From NCBI RefSeq assembly GCF_019492055.1, contig NZ_JAICBX010000005.1, positions 1 to 64,000 on the forward strand: DNA of 64,000 nt, written 5' to 3'. Under the pieces are notes generated by a model that saw only the letters and a program-made list of their open reading frames with translations, was not told the origin of the DNA and did no database searches. Positions 19,268 to 28,076 of this stretch are shown here, in pieces. This DNA comes from Flavimaribacter sediminis. GTDB lineage: Bacteria; Pseudomonadota; Alphaproteobacteria; Rhizobiales; Rhizobiaceae. A program made the translations under genes and the position numbers. Positions within the stretch are counted from its first letter, which is position 1. Each line of letters begins with the position of its first letter.

Positions 19268-20668
19268 TCAGGCGGCGACTGTCTTGTCGCCGGCCTTGCT
19301 CTTGATCGACTTGTCGAAATAGGGAACCGGCGCAACGGTCGCGCGGATTTCGCGCACTTCGTGGTCTTCCACCGTGCGTCGACGCGAGTTTGGCTCGCCC
19401 CAAAGCAGGGTTACCTCCGTGCCCGGTTCGGCATGCTCCATGTCGATCAGGGCGGTCGAGAGCATCGAACCCGCATTGGACGAATAGGACATCCAGTTGG
19501 AAATGCCGATTCCCTGGCCGTTGCGCATCACCGCATCGGCCTGGAACGACGAATACATCGGAACCGGCAGCGAGATGAACTTGGAGCGCGGGCCGTCAAT
19601 GGTCAGTGACTGGCGCAGAATGTCGAACACATCCCCATTGTCCCAAACCAGCGTCACCTTCTTGCGCTGCTGGTTTTCCTTCATGCGTGCAAGCGCGTCG
19701 CGACCAATGAAGTCGTGATCGAGATTGACGAAATTGCCGTACCCGACCTCGAAAGGATCGACATAATAGTCGGAGATCTCGGAGGACACAAAACTGCCGC
19801 CGAGCGATCCGGCCGCCTCGAAGGAGCGCGCCGGTATCCACTCGCGATAGGACTGCATGAATTCGCCTTCGTAGATCGCCGGCAGCGGGCGCGGCATCCA
19901 GCCGGATTCCTGCGCCGCTGTGCCATAGGTCACTGAGCCCGCCTTGCGCAGGTCGTAGGCTTCGCCCGCCTTTTCCACGACTTCGCGCACCGCCTGCTGG
20001 TCGTCCCATGGGCCGTACACCTCGAAACCAGGCTGGCCCGCCATGCCGTGGCGCAGGGCGCGCACGGTCTTGCCGCCAATCTTGAACTCGCCGATGTGGA
20101 AGAACTTGATGTCGGGCAGCGTCCCGTCGGTCACTTCCTGCATGAGCGCAAGCGCATGCGGTCCCTGGAGCTGGAAGCGATAGACATCGCGACGCTCGCG
20201 CGGCACGATCATGTTTTCATCCCGCTCGAAAGTCACGTCGTAGTTGGTCTTTTCGGCGTTGAACTGAACCCAGTTCGCGGCGGTCGGCGGTCCGACGACG
20301 CGCAGGAAATCCTCTTCCTCGCGAAACACCACCGCATCGGAGATCATCTTGCCGTCCGGACCGGTCATGATCACTTGCTTGCCGCGCATCGGCGCGAAGG
20401 TGTCGAACCGGTTGGTTCCAAGCTCCGACAGGAAGGCCATCACGTCCGGACCGCGCAGGCGCATTTCCGTCATGTGATAGGTTTGCTCCAGAAGCGCGAC
20501 GCTTTCCTTCCATGCGCGCTGTTCGTCACGCCAGTTGGTGAACTCCGGCGGTATCCCCGGGAAGATGGTTGTGCCCATGTTCGAGGTGCGCAGAAGGTCG
20601 ATCGGACCTCCCGCCGCGTCGATGGCCTGTTGCAGCGTCTTCGGTGTGGGGATGCCGGTGCCTGTCAT
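19268..20668 (-). CDS. GcvT-fold tetrahydrofolate-dependent demethylase, LigM-like
   Basis: 466 residues from ATG at 20668, with GGGAGGA seven bases upstream; longer frames to 20806 lack a site. The sequence closely follows LigM (vanillate/3-O-methylgallate demethylase) as I remember it: QTYHMTEM, PTAANWVQF, FQLQGPHAL, TVRALRHGMAGQPG, DYYVDPFEVGYG and LDHDFIGRDAL. It would move a methyl group from its substrate to THF. An inverted repeat identical in its arms to the one upstream of the hydrolase/TRAP genes lies at 20743-20763. The substrate may be a methoxy-acid brought in by that importer (inference). Confidence 0.8.
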   Translation of the reverse strand: MTGTGIPTPKTLQQAIDAAGGPIDLLRTSNMGTTIFPGIPPEFTNWRDEQRAWKESVALLEQTYHMTEMRLRGPDVMAFLSELGTNRFDTFAPMRGKQVIMTGPDGKMISDAVVFREEEDFLRVVGPPTAANWVQFNAEKTNYDVTFERDENMIVPRERRDVYRFQLQGPHALALMQEVTDGTLPDIKFFHIGEFKIGGKTVRALRHGMAGQPGFEVYGPWDDQQAVREVVEKAGEAYDLRKAGSVTYGTAAQESGWMPRPLPAIYEGEFMQSYREWIPARSFEAAGSLGGSFVSSEISDYYVDPFEVGYGNFVNLDHDFIGRDALARMKENQQRKKVTLVWDNGDVFDILRQSLTIDGPRSKFISLPVPMYSSFQADAVMRNGQGIGISNWMSYSSNAGSMLSTALIDMEHAEPGTEVTLLWGEPNSRRRTVEDHEVREIRATVAPVPYFDKSIKSKAGDKTVAA

Positions 20669-20742
20669 GCTTATCCTCCCGGTGGATGTTTCGCGTTGTG
20701 GATGGAAGCAGCCGGAGACAATGCTGCTTCTATTCTGCATAA

Positions 20743-20763
20743 TATTTTCGGATAGCGAAAATA
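20743..20763 (-). promoter_or_regulatory. operator TATTTTCG-N5-CGAAAATA upstream of the LigM-like gene
   Basis: Perfect 8-bp arms around GATAG. The inner 7-bp arms and the five-base gap are identical in design to 14720-14738. A further half-site CGAAAAT lies at 20775-20781. It sits about 75 bases before the gene start. The candidate regulator is unknown; the LysR encoded next door is one option, but the site looks more like a GntR- or IclR-type operator. Confidence 0.6.
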
Positions 20764-20857
20764 AATACTCTATTCGAAAATTAATAGCTATTGCGCGAGC
20801 AGTCAACGCCTTTCGGCCCTGTCGGGCGGTGGAAGAGTTGAAACCGGCCGTTTGGCG

Positions 20858-21778
20858 TCAATTCCCGTTCAATGCTTCCAGAATCATCCTCTGGCATCGC
20901 GCGGTCATGAAATCGATGAACAGCCGCAGTTTGGGGTCCTGGAAATCCTTGTGCGGATAGATCACGGCGAGTTGGGCGGGAACCGGCGGCGTACCTTTCA
21001 ACACCTCGACCAGCCGGCCCTCCTGAATATACGCCTGAACTTCGAAGCGCGGGCGATTTGCGATGCCATGGCCTTCCAGCGCCCAGGCCAGAAGCACGTC
21101 GCCGTCATCGGAATCGAAGACGCCACGCACATCGATCTTGCTGGCGCCTTCCGGCGTCTTGAGCGTCCATGCATGTTCGGTGGAGCCGGGAAACCGCAAA
21201 AGCAGGCAATTGTGATTTCCCTTGGCCAGTTCGTCCGTCGTCGCCGGCGCGCCGAATTTTTTCAGATAGGCGGGCGATGCGCAGAGCACGCGTTCGCACT
21301 CCATGATCGAGCGCATGCGCAGGCTGGAGTCCTCGATCACGCCGAGGCGAAATGCGAGGTCAATCCGTTCCTTGAGGATATCGACATTGTGGTCGGAGAG
21401 CCGCAGGCGCACCTCGATGTCGGGATAAAGGTCATGAAACGCCGGAATGCCGGAGGCAATGTAACGCCGGCCGAAACCGAGCGGCGCGCTGACGCGGATC
21501 GTTCCCTTCGGCTTGCCGGAGACTGACGCAATCGAGGCCTCGGCGTCGTCTACCGCCTGGATGATGCGGTTTGCGCCCTTGTAGAAGATCTGCCCGTGCT
21601 CGGTCGGCGTAAGCTGTCGCGTGGTGCGGTTGAACAGGCGGACGCCGAGATATTTTTCCAGTTCCTTGACGCGGTTGCTGGCCACCGCGGGTGAAATACG
21701 CATGTCCCGACCCGCTGCGGAGAGATTTCCGAGTTCGACGACGCGGACAAAGACCTTGAGATTTTCAAAGTATGACAT
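20858..21778 (-). CDS. LysR-family transcriptional regulator
   Basis: 306 residues. The N-terminal winged helix (about 1-60) includes FVRVVELGNLSAAGRDM and SPAVASNRVKELEKYLGVRLFNRTTRQL, and an effector domain follows (about 90-295). It is divergent from puuD across 111 bases that contain a GAAAGTC inverted repeat, so it may control the urate oxidase/guanine deaminase genes. It could instead act on the LigM-like gene downstream. Ligand unknown. Confidence 0.9.
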   Translation of the reverse strand: MSYFENLKVFVRVVELGNLSAAGRDMRISPAVASNRVKELEKYLGVRLFNRTTRQLTPTEHGQIFYKGANRIIQAVDDAEASIASVSGKPKGTIRVSAPLGFGRRYIASGIPAFHDLYPDIEVRLRLSDHNVDILKERIDLAFRLGVIEDSSLRMRSIMECERVLCASPAYLKKFGAPATTDELAKGNHNCLLLRFPGSTEHAWTLKTPEGASKIDVRGVFDSDDGDVLLAWALEGHGIANRPRFEVQAYIQEGRLVEVLKGTPPVPAQLAVIYPHKDFQDPKLRLFIDFMTARCQRMILEALNGN

Positions 21779-21809
21779 GGTTAGACCATATGATTTGACA
21801 GATTTTTTT

Positions 21810-21830
21810 GAAAGTCATCATTCGACTTTC
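21810..21830. promoter_or_regulatory. inverted repeat between LysR gene and puuD
   Basis: GAAAGTC-N7-GACTTTC has perfect 7-bp arms in the 111-base divergent spacer. It is 60 bases before puuD and 32 bases before the LysR start, a suitable place for a LysR site controlling both genes. A run of T precedes it on the plus strand. Confidence 0.5.
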
Positions 21831-21889
21831 CTCTTTTCAAGAGCGTCGCTGCCCTGCACAATAAACAAAACTGCCGGGGACGATTTTTC

Positions 21890-23131
21890 ATGTACGATTT
21901 CGCCGTCGCCTGGGAATGGCTTGCTTTCGCTGCGCGTTGGCTGCACGTGATCACCGCCATTGCCTGGATCGGATCTTCCTTCTACTTCATCGCGCTCGAT
22001 CTCGGGTTGCAACATCGTCCAGGCCTGCCGGAAGGGGTTTCCGGAGAGGAATGGCAGGTGCATGGCGGCGGCTTCTACAATATGCGCAAATATCTGGTCG
22101 CGCCGCCGGAGATGCCCGAACATCTGACCTGGTTCAAGTGGGAGTCCTATACAACGTGGCTGTCGGGCTTCGCGATGCTGTGCATCGTCTACTACGCCGG
22201 CGCCGATCTTTACCTCATCGATCCGAATGTGCTCGATATCTCGATACCCGTCGCGATCCTGATCTCGCTCACCTCCATCGCTTTCGGCTGGATCGCCTAC
22301 GACTTCATATGCAAGACGTTCGTCAACTACAGCAATACGATCCTGATGGTGTTCCTGTACGCCTTGTTGGTGGCGATGGCCTGGGCCTATACGGAAGTGT
22401 TCACAGGACGCGCTGCGCTCCTGCATCTGGGCGCCTTCACCGCCACGATCATGAGCGCCAACGTCTTCTTCGTCATCATCCCCAACCAGAAGATCGTGGT
22501 CGCCGACCTGATCGCGGGCAAAACGCCTGATCCGATCTACGGCAAGATCGCCAAGCAGCGTTCGACGCACAACAACTACCTGACCCTGCCGGTCATCTTC
22601 CTGATGCTGTCGAACCACTACCCACTAGCCTTTGCTACCGAATACAACTGGATCATCGCCTCCCTGGTTTTCCTTATGGGCGTCACCATCCGCCACTGGT
22701 TCAACACACAACACGCCCGCAAGGGCAGCCCGACCTGGACGTGGCTGGTCACGGTGATCATCTTCATCGTCATCATCTGGCTGTCCTCCTCGCCGAAGCT
22801 GAGCGACATGGACGCAGAGGGCGAAACCTCGGTTCCGGCCACCTATCAACGATTTGCAGACAATGCTCATTTCCCGGCAGTGAAAGACATCGTGCTGTCG
22901 CGCTGCTCCATGTGCCATTCAAACGATCCGGTCTGGCAGGGCGTCAACTTCCCGCCGAAGGGCGTGCTTCTGGAAAGCGACGCCGAGATCGCCGCCCATG
23001 CGCGCGAAATTTATTTTCAGGCAGGCCGCACCAACGCCATGCCTCCGGCCAATGTCACCGAAATCGCACCGGACGAGCGCGAAATCCTCGTCGCCTGGTT
23101 CGAGACTTCGGTTTACGGCGACAGGAACTAG
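21890..23131 (+). CDS. puuD: PuuD, membrane urate oxidase with C-terminal cytochrome c domain
   Basis: 413 residues. The N-terminal integral membrane domain (about 1-300) has around eight hydrophobic segments, starting WEWLAFAARWLHVITAIAWIG, and the C-terminal domain carries the haem motif C339-SM-C342-H343. The family oxidises urate to 5-hydroxyisourate and passes electrons toward the respiratory chain, replacing soluble uricase. It links XDH (urate source) to uraH/uraD/puuE further on. guaD follows after two bases. Confidence 0.94.
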   Translation: MYDFAVAWEWLAFAARWLHVITAIAWIGSSFYFIALDLGLQHRPGLPEGVSGEEWQVHGGGFYNMRKYLVAPPEMPEHLTWFKWESYTTWLSGFAMLCIVYYAGADLYLIDPNVLDISIPVAILISLTSIAFGWIAYDFICKTFVNYSNTILMVFLYALLVAMAWAYTEVFTGRAALLHLGAFTATIMSANVFFVIIPNQKIVVADLIAGKTPDPIYGKIAKQRSTHNNYLTLPVIFLMLSNHYPLAFATEYNWIIASLVFLMGVTIRHWFNTQHARKGSPTWTWLVTVIIFIVIIWLSSSPKLSDMDAEGETSVPATYQRFADNAHFPAVKDIVLSRCSMCHSNDPVWQGVNFPPKGVLLESDAEIAAHAREIYFQAGRTNAMPPANVTEIAPDEREILVAWFETSVYGDRN

Positions 23132-23133
23132 AC

Positions 23134-24450
23134 GTGACCGAAAAGCTCATTCGCGCGCGGTTGCTTTCGTTCAGGCGGCAACCGATGTCCTTCGACGACG
23201 CCGACGCCTACGCCTATCACGAAGACGGAGCGCTGCTGATCCGCGAAGGCCTGATCGCCGCCGCCGGCGATTACGCGGAGGTCGCCGGGAGCGCGTCGGC
23301 TGACACTCCGGTCATCGATCACCGGCCCTGTCTCGTCATGCCGGGGTTTATCGACCCGCACATTCACCTGCCGCAGATGCAGGTTATTGGCTCCTATGCG
23401 CCTGCGCTGCTTGAGTGGCTCAACACATACGTGTTCGTCGAGGAGCAGCGCTTCCGCGATCCGGCCCACGCGCAGCGCATAGCAGCGCGCTTTCTGGACG
23501 AACTCACACGCCACGGGACCACGACCGCAGTCGCCTATTGCTCGGTGCACAAGGAATCGGCCGAGGCGTTCTTCGCCGAAAGCCACCGCCGCAACATGCG
23601 CATGGTCGGCGGCAAGGTGATGATGGACCGCAACGCGCCGCCGGAACTGCGCGACACGCCGCAGAGCGGCTACGATGACACGAAGGCGATCATCGAACGA
23701 TGGAACGGCGTCGGGCGGCAGCACGTCGCCATCTCGCCGCGCTTCGCAATTACATCGACGCCGGAACAGATGGAGATGGCCGCAACGCTGCGGCGCGAAT
23801 ATCCCGATCTCCTGCTGCAGACGCATTTGTCGGAGAACCTCGCGGAAATCGAATTCACCAGGGAACTGTATCCGTCCGCGAAGGATTATTTCGACGTCTA
23901 CGAACACTACGGACTTGCCGGCGAGAAGAGCCTGTTCGGTCACTGCATACACCTAAGCGAGCGCGAGGCCGACGCCATGGCCGAAAGCGGCTCCGTCGCC
24001 GTGTTCTGCCCGACCTCGAACATGTTTCTCGGCAGCGGGCTTTTTCCTTTGAAGACGCTGGACGAACGCGAGAAGCGGGTGCGCATCGCCATCGCGACGG
24101 ATGTCGGCGGCGGCACGAACTATTCGATGCTGAGGACCGCCGACGAGGGCTACAAGGTTTTGCAGTTGCAGGGGCAGAGAATGACGCCGCTGGAATGCTT
24201 CTGGCGGCTGACGCGCGGCAATGCAGAGGCGCTTTCCCTCGACCAGCATATCGGATCACTCGAGCCCGGTCGCGACGCCGATCTCGTCGTGCTGGACGCC
24301 GGTGCTACGCCGGCCATGAAGCTGAGGATGGAGACAGTCGGCACGCTGGCGGAAGAACTGTTTCTGATGCAGACGCTCGGCGACGACCGCGCCATCGTCG
24401 AGACCTATGTCGCCGGAGAACCGGCGAAGAGCGTTCTCGCCACACAATGA
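23134..24450 (+). CDS. guaD: guanine deaminase (amidohydrolase type)
   Basis: 438 residues from GTG at 23134, with AGGA about eight bases upstream. It deaminates guanine to xanthine. The zinc motif is PGFIDPHIHLPQMQ (H76, H78); later motifs are QTHLSEN, GHCIHLSE and ATDVGGGT, all standard for the family, and the ISPRFAITSTPEQM segment is characteristic. It starts two bases after puuD and shares ATGA with the next reading frame, so puuD-guaD-HXXEE form one transcript. Confidence 0.95.
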   Translation: MTEKLIRARLLSFRRQPMSFDDADAYAYHEDGALLIREGLIAAAGDYAEVAGSASADTPVIDHRPCLVMPGFIDPHIHLPQMQVIGSYAPALLEWLNTYVFVEEQRFRDPAHAQRIAARFLDELTRHGTTTAVAYCSVHKESAEAFFAESHRRNMRMVGGKVMMDRNAPPELRDTPQSGYDDTKAIIERWNGVGRQHVAISPRFAITSTPEQMEMAATLRREYPDLLLQTHLSENLAEIEFTRELYPSAKDYFDVYEHYGLAGEKSLFGHCIHLSEREADAMAESGSVAVFCPTSNMFLGSGLFPLKTLDEREKRVRIAIATDVGGGTNYSMLRTADEGYKVLQLQGQRMTPLECFWRLTRGNAEALSLDQHIGSLEPGRDADLVVLDAGATPAMKLRMETVGTLAEELFLMQTLGDDRAIVETYVAGEPAKSVLATQ

Positions 24451-25103
24451 CAGAGTTCATAGGCGGGTCTGTTTCCCAGACCTGGCAAATCAGATACATC
24501 ACTCGCCAAATATGTCGAAGCGACGGGCTCAAAGTGGCTGACGATATCAGAGAAGCGGAAAACGGCGAAAACCGGATCGGTCGGCTGACCGAGAACTGGG
24601 TCTATGGCGCGCTGCCGATTGCCCTGCTGCTGATCCTGTTTGCTCCCTTCGTCAACGGGATCGCCCTGCCCGTCTACCTCTCCCTGCCGATCTAAATGCT
24701 GCACCAGTATGAAGAACACGACGCCGATCGCTTTCGAAAAAGCATCAACCGAATGTTCGGGCCGAAGGCGCGGGGGCTTTCTCACACTGCGGTCTGGATC
24801 ATCAACGTCATTTTCGTATGGTTTGCGCTGCTCGTCGTCTTCTTCGCGGCGTCGGCCAATCCCGGCTGGGGCGTCGTCGCAGCCTATCTGATGGCGATCA
24901 ATGCGCTGGTCCATATTGTGGCCGCAGTCCGCACCCGGCAATACAATCCTGGCCTCGTCACGGCAATCGTCCTTTTCCTGCCGCTTTCGGCCTGGATTTT
25001 TGCTGCCCAGCCGGCGAGCCTGACGCAATATCTGGCCGGCGCGATTCTGATTGTCGGCCTTCACGCAGCCATCGCATTCCGGGCGACGCGGCCGGTGCGG
25101 TGA
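24447..25103 (+). pseudogene. HXXEE-domain membrane protein interrupted by an in-frame TAA
   Basis: Two small frames abut in the same phase: 24447-24695 ends with TAA at 24693-24695 and 24696 begins ATG-CTG-CAC. The upstream part ends LPVYLSLPI and the downstream part begins MLHQYEEHDADRF, the HXXEE signature (H-Q-Y-E-E). Intact relatives read through this point, usually with a Tyr before Met-Leu-His, so TAT or TAC changed to TAA explains the stop. Upstream there is one membrane segment and downstream three or four. The start could also be GTG at 24534. The function of HXXEE proteins is unknown. The downstream part may still be made from its own ATG. Confidence 0.65.
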
Positions 25104-25109
25104 GTTGAA

Positions 25110-26462
25110 TTACAACACCCAGGGAGACGTTTCATTCGTGGGCTCCGGTCCGCCCGGCCGCGCGCCGGAATGCTCCGGCGTGCTGAAACGGTCGTAATAG
25201 GCCGCGATGAGGTCAAGGAAAGACCGGCATAGCTCCGGATTGTCGCCGGCGATATCGGTCTCCTCGCGCGGATCGGTCACAAGATCGAAAAGACGCACAG
25301 TTCCGGTATCAAGCCATTCGACGCATTTGTAGCGATCGCCTCTCGCCATACGCGTTGTTCCGTATTCGCAGAACTGCAGGTCACGCCAATCGGCCAGGTC
25401 TCCGCCCCCGAGCAAACCAAGATAGGAACGGCCTGCATAGTCTATGTCCGTCGGCGGATTGACGCCTGCGACATCAAGAACCGTTTGGAACAGGTCCAGG
25501 TGATCGACGAATTCGGCTCTTCTTTGTTCCTTTTCCACGCCCGGGCCCGACACAATAAGCGGAATGCGGATCGTCTCCTCCACCATATTGAGCGGAAGGG
25601 TGCCGTTGCCCTTGCCCCAAATGCCGTGATGACTGCAATTCAGACCGTGATCGGAAGTATAGACGATAAGGGTGTTCTCGCTCACGCCAGCGGCGTCGAG
25701 CGCATCCAGCACCCGGCCGACGCCCTCGTCGATCGCCGTCACGGAGGCATAATACTGGGCCAGAGCCTCGCTTTGATGCGCACGATCGATCAGATCTCTG
25801 GATTCCAGGTTCTGGGCTCCAAATGGAAAAGATTCGCCTTGAGGCAGCTCGGCAAAGTCATGGCTGCGGTAGCGATCCGCCAGACGCTCGGGATGGCCCT
25901 CCCACGGGCTATGCGTCGAGACATGCCCGACCACGAGGAAAAACGGCCTTTCCCCATCGCGCTTCCTGAGAAAGTCGATCGCGGCGTCCGTGATCACGTC
26001 AGCCTTGGAGCCGGCGATAGTGACGACCTCGCCGTCCTTGCAATACCGCGCCGGACCGGCTGCGTCGATCGGATAGTCGCCCGCAAGCGCGCCCCAGTGC
26101 TCGAAACCCCTTGCCGGTTTCGTGTCGTTTCCGAGATGCCACTTGCCGACCAGCCCCGTTTCATAACCCGCTGATTGCAACAGTTCGGGCGCGGTTTTCT
26201 GACCCTCCAGCCAGTCCCGCCCGAAACGCGCTGGCTCGTTGTCGAGGTAGTCATGCACGCCATGCTGCGAGGCGGTGCATCCGGTCAGAAAACAGGCCCG
26301 CGCCGGAGAACAGACCGGCGTCGGCGTGAAGGCGTTTTCCATGACCGCGCCCGTGCGGGCGAGGTAGTCGAGATTGGGCGTCTCGACCCCCGGATTTCCC
26401 GATGAGCCGAGCGCCCACTGGCCGTGGTCGTCGGTCAGGAATACGATAATGTTCGCCGCCAT
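25110..26462 (-). CDS. type I sulfatase
   Basis: 450 residues from ATG at 26462, one base after the permease stop (TGACATG). An alkaline-phosphatase-fold arylsulfatase. The formylglycine site is C51 in CSPARACFLTG; metal residues are FLTDDHG at the start and YTSDHG near 268. No signal peptide, so cytoplasmic and probably acting on an imported sulfate ester. It is co-transcribed with the SsuABC-like importer. The formylglycine-generating enzyme at 31440 would activate it. The substrate is unknown. Confidence 0.92.
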   Translation of the reverse strand: MAANIIVFLTDDHGQWALGSSGNPGVETPNLDYLARTGAVMENAFTPTPVCSPARACFLTGCTASQHGVHDYLDNEPARFGRDWLEGQKTAPELLQSAGYETGLVGKWHLGNDTKPARGFEHWGALAGDYPIDAAGPARYCKDGEVVTIAGSKADVITDAAIDFLRKRDGERPFFLVVGHVSTHSPWEGHPERLADRYRSHDFAELPQGESFPFGAQNLESRDLIDRAHQSEALAQYYASVTAIDEGVGRVLDALDAAGVSENTLIVYTSDHGLNCSHHGIWGKGNGTLPLNMVEETIRIPLIVSGPGVEKEQRRAEFVDHLDLFQTVLDVAGVNPPTDIDYAGRSYLGLLGGGDLADWRDLQFCEYGTTRMARGDRYKCVEWLDTGTVRLFDLVTDPREETDIAGDNPELCRSFLDLIAAYYDRFSTPEHSGARPGGPEPTNETSPWVL

Positions 26463-26463
26463 G

Positions 26464-27279
26464 TCAGTAGTTGGCCGTTTCGCGCACATAACGGCGCAGC
26501 CAGTGCCGCCCGAGCATCTTCCAGGCGTAGTCGGTCAGAAGCCCGAAGAAACCCAGCAGAAAGATTCCGACGAACATCCAGTCGATCCGGAAATAGAGTT
26601 TCGACGTCCAGATCAAGTAGCCAAGACCGGATTCCGCCGCCAGCATTTCCACCGCGACGATGACCAGGAAGGAACCGGCGAGCGCCAGCCGCATGCCTAC
26701 ATACATCGACGGAACGGCCGCAGGCACGGTGACAAACCAGAAGATCTGCCAGGTCGACGCGCCCAGCGTCTCGGCGGCGAGCTTCTTGTTCTTGTGCGTT
26801 GTCACCACGCCGGTCGCGGTGTTGATGACGACGATGAATCCGGTCGAATACATAACCAGCAGGATCTTCGAGACCTCGCCCACCCCGAACCAGACGAGGA
26901 ACAGCGTGGTCAGCGCAAGCGCCGGAATGAAGCGCAGAAAATGGATATATGGATCGAAGATCTGCCGCACCGGCATGTAGCTGCCGATAATCAGGCCGAG
27001 CGGTATTGCGACCAGGCTGCCCAGAATGAAGCCCGTGATGATACGGAAAAGGCTGATGGCAATATGCTGAAACAGCAGGCCGCGCTCGATCAGTTCGATC
27101 GCGCCTGCGACGATGGCGCTGACCGGAGGCAGGAAAAACGGATCGATGAAAAAGCGCGCCGCGATTTCCCACACGATCAATCCGAAAACAATCGACAGGA
27201 AGGAGATCCAGAAGCCGGCGATCCAGCGTCCGAGCAGCGCTGTTTTGGGCGGCGTTGTTTCTGTTGTTTCTACGACCAT
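26464..27279 (-). CDS. ABC transporter permease (SsuC/TauC-like)
   Basis: 271 residues with about six hydrophobic segments and a C-terminal BPD_transp_1 domain (about 90-265), including LGASTWQIFWFVTVPAAVPSMYVGMRLALA, the loop that contacts the ATPase. This family imports sulfonates, taurine, nitrate and related organic anions. It overlaps the ATPase gene by 10 bases and is followed immediately by a sulfatase, suggesting an aliphatic or aryl sulfate ester as substrate. Confidence 0.92.
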   Translation of the reverse strand: MVVETTETTPPKTALLGRWIAGFWISFLSIVFGLIVWEIAARFFIDPFFLPPVSAIVAGAIELIERGLLFQHIAISLFRIITGFILGSLVAIPLGLIIGSYMPVRQIFDPYIHFLRFIPALALTTLFLVWFGVGEVSKILLVMYSTGFIVVINTATGVVTTHKNKKLAAETLGASTWQIFWFVTVPAAVPSMYVGMRLALAGSFLVIVAVEMLAAESGLGYLIWTSKLYFRIDWMFVGIFLLGFFGLLTDYAWKMLGRHWLRRYVRETANY

Positions 27280-28040
27280 ACCTTGGTCACCTCTTCCTCG
27301 ATATCCTTCGAAAGCTTGTCCAGCAGGTCGATATAGGTCGGATCGGTCTGATCACGGGGATAGGACAACGGAACCTCGTATTCATGCTTGATGCCGGCGC
27401 GCGGCCCGGCCGACATAAGCAGGACGCGCTGTCCGAGGTTGAGCGCCTCGCGAATGTCATGCGTCACATAGATGGCCGTGCGCTTGACCTCCGACCAGAT
27501 CGTGACGAGCTGGGTCTGCAGCATCTGGCGCGTCTGTGCGTCAAGCGCGGCAAACGGTTCGTCCATCAGCATGATTTCGGGACGCATGGCGAGCATCCGG
27601 GCGATCTGCACGCGCTGTTTCATGCCGCCCGACAATTCGTCGGGCAGCTTGTCGACATGGCCGGAGAGATTGACCATGCGCAATGCTTCGTCGGCCTGCC
27701 GCTTGCGGTCGGCGTCGGAAACCTTGTTCATGCGCAGACCGAATTCGACATTGCCCCGAACCGTCAGCCACTGAAACAGGGCGCTGTCGAGATCCTGGAA
27801 AACCATGCCCCGGTCCTTGCCCGGACCGGTCACAGTCTTGCCGGCGACCTTCACTTCGCCGGTCGTCGGCTTGTCAAAGCCGGCGATCAGCTTCAGCAAG
27901 GTCGATTTCCCGCAGCCGCTCGGTCCAAGCAGGATGAGGAACTCGCCGTCGGGCACGGTGAGATCCACATCCGCCAAGACCGGAAGGCCCTTTGTCCCGC
28001 CATTATAGGCGAAGGAAACGCTGCTCATTTCAATCGTCAT
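27270..28040 (-). CDS. ABC transporter ATP-binding protein (SsuB/TauB-like)
   Basis: 256 residues. Walker A GPSGCGKSTLLKL near 38, signature LSGGMKQRVQIARML near 139, Walker B IMLMDEPFAALD near 160 and the H-loop THD near 197 are all present. It energises the neighbouring permease. The gene order binding protein, ATPase, permease, sulfatase is continuous on the minus strand. Confidence 0.95.
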   Translation of the reverse strand: MTIEMSSVSFAYNGGTKGLPVLADVDLTVPDGEFLILLGPSGCGKSTLLKLIAGFDKPTTGEVKVAGKTVTGPGKDRGMVFQDLDSALFQWLTVRGNVEFGLRMNKVSDADRKRQADEALRMVNLSGHVDKLPDELSGGMKQRVQIARMLAMRPEIMLMDEPFAALDAQTRQMLQTQLVTIWSEVKRTAIYVTHDIREALNLGQRVLLMSAGPRAGIKHEYEVPLSYPRDQTDPTYIDLLDKLSKDIEEEVTKVWS

Positions 28041-28076
28041 TCTTTGTCTCCGGCGGGACTGTTCTGGAGGTTCGAT

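Noticed and set aside
20669-20806. Longer N-terminus for the LigM-like protein
   Set aside because: The extra residues are not conserved, cross the operator and lack a ribosome site, whereas ATG at 20668 has GGGAGGA.
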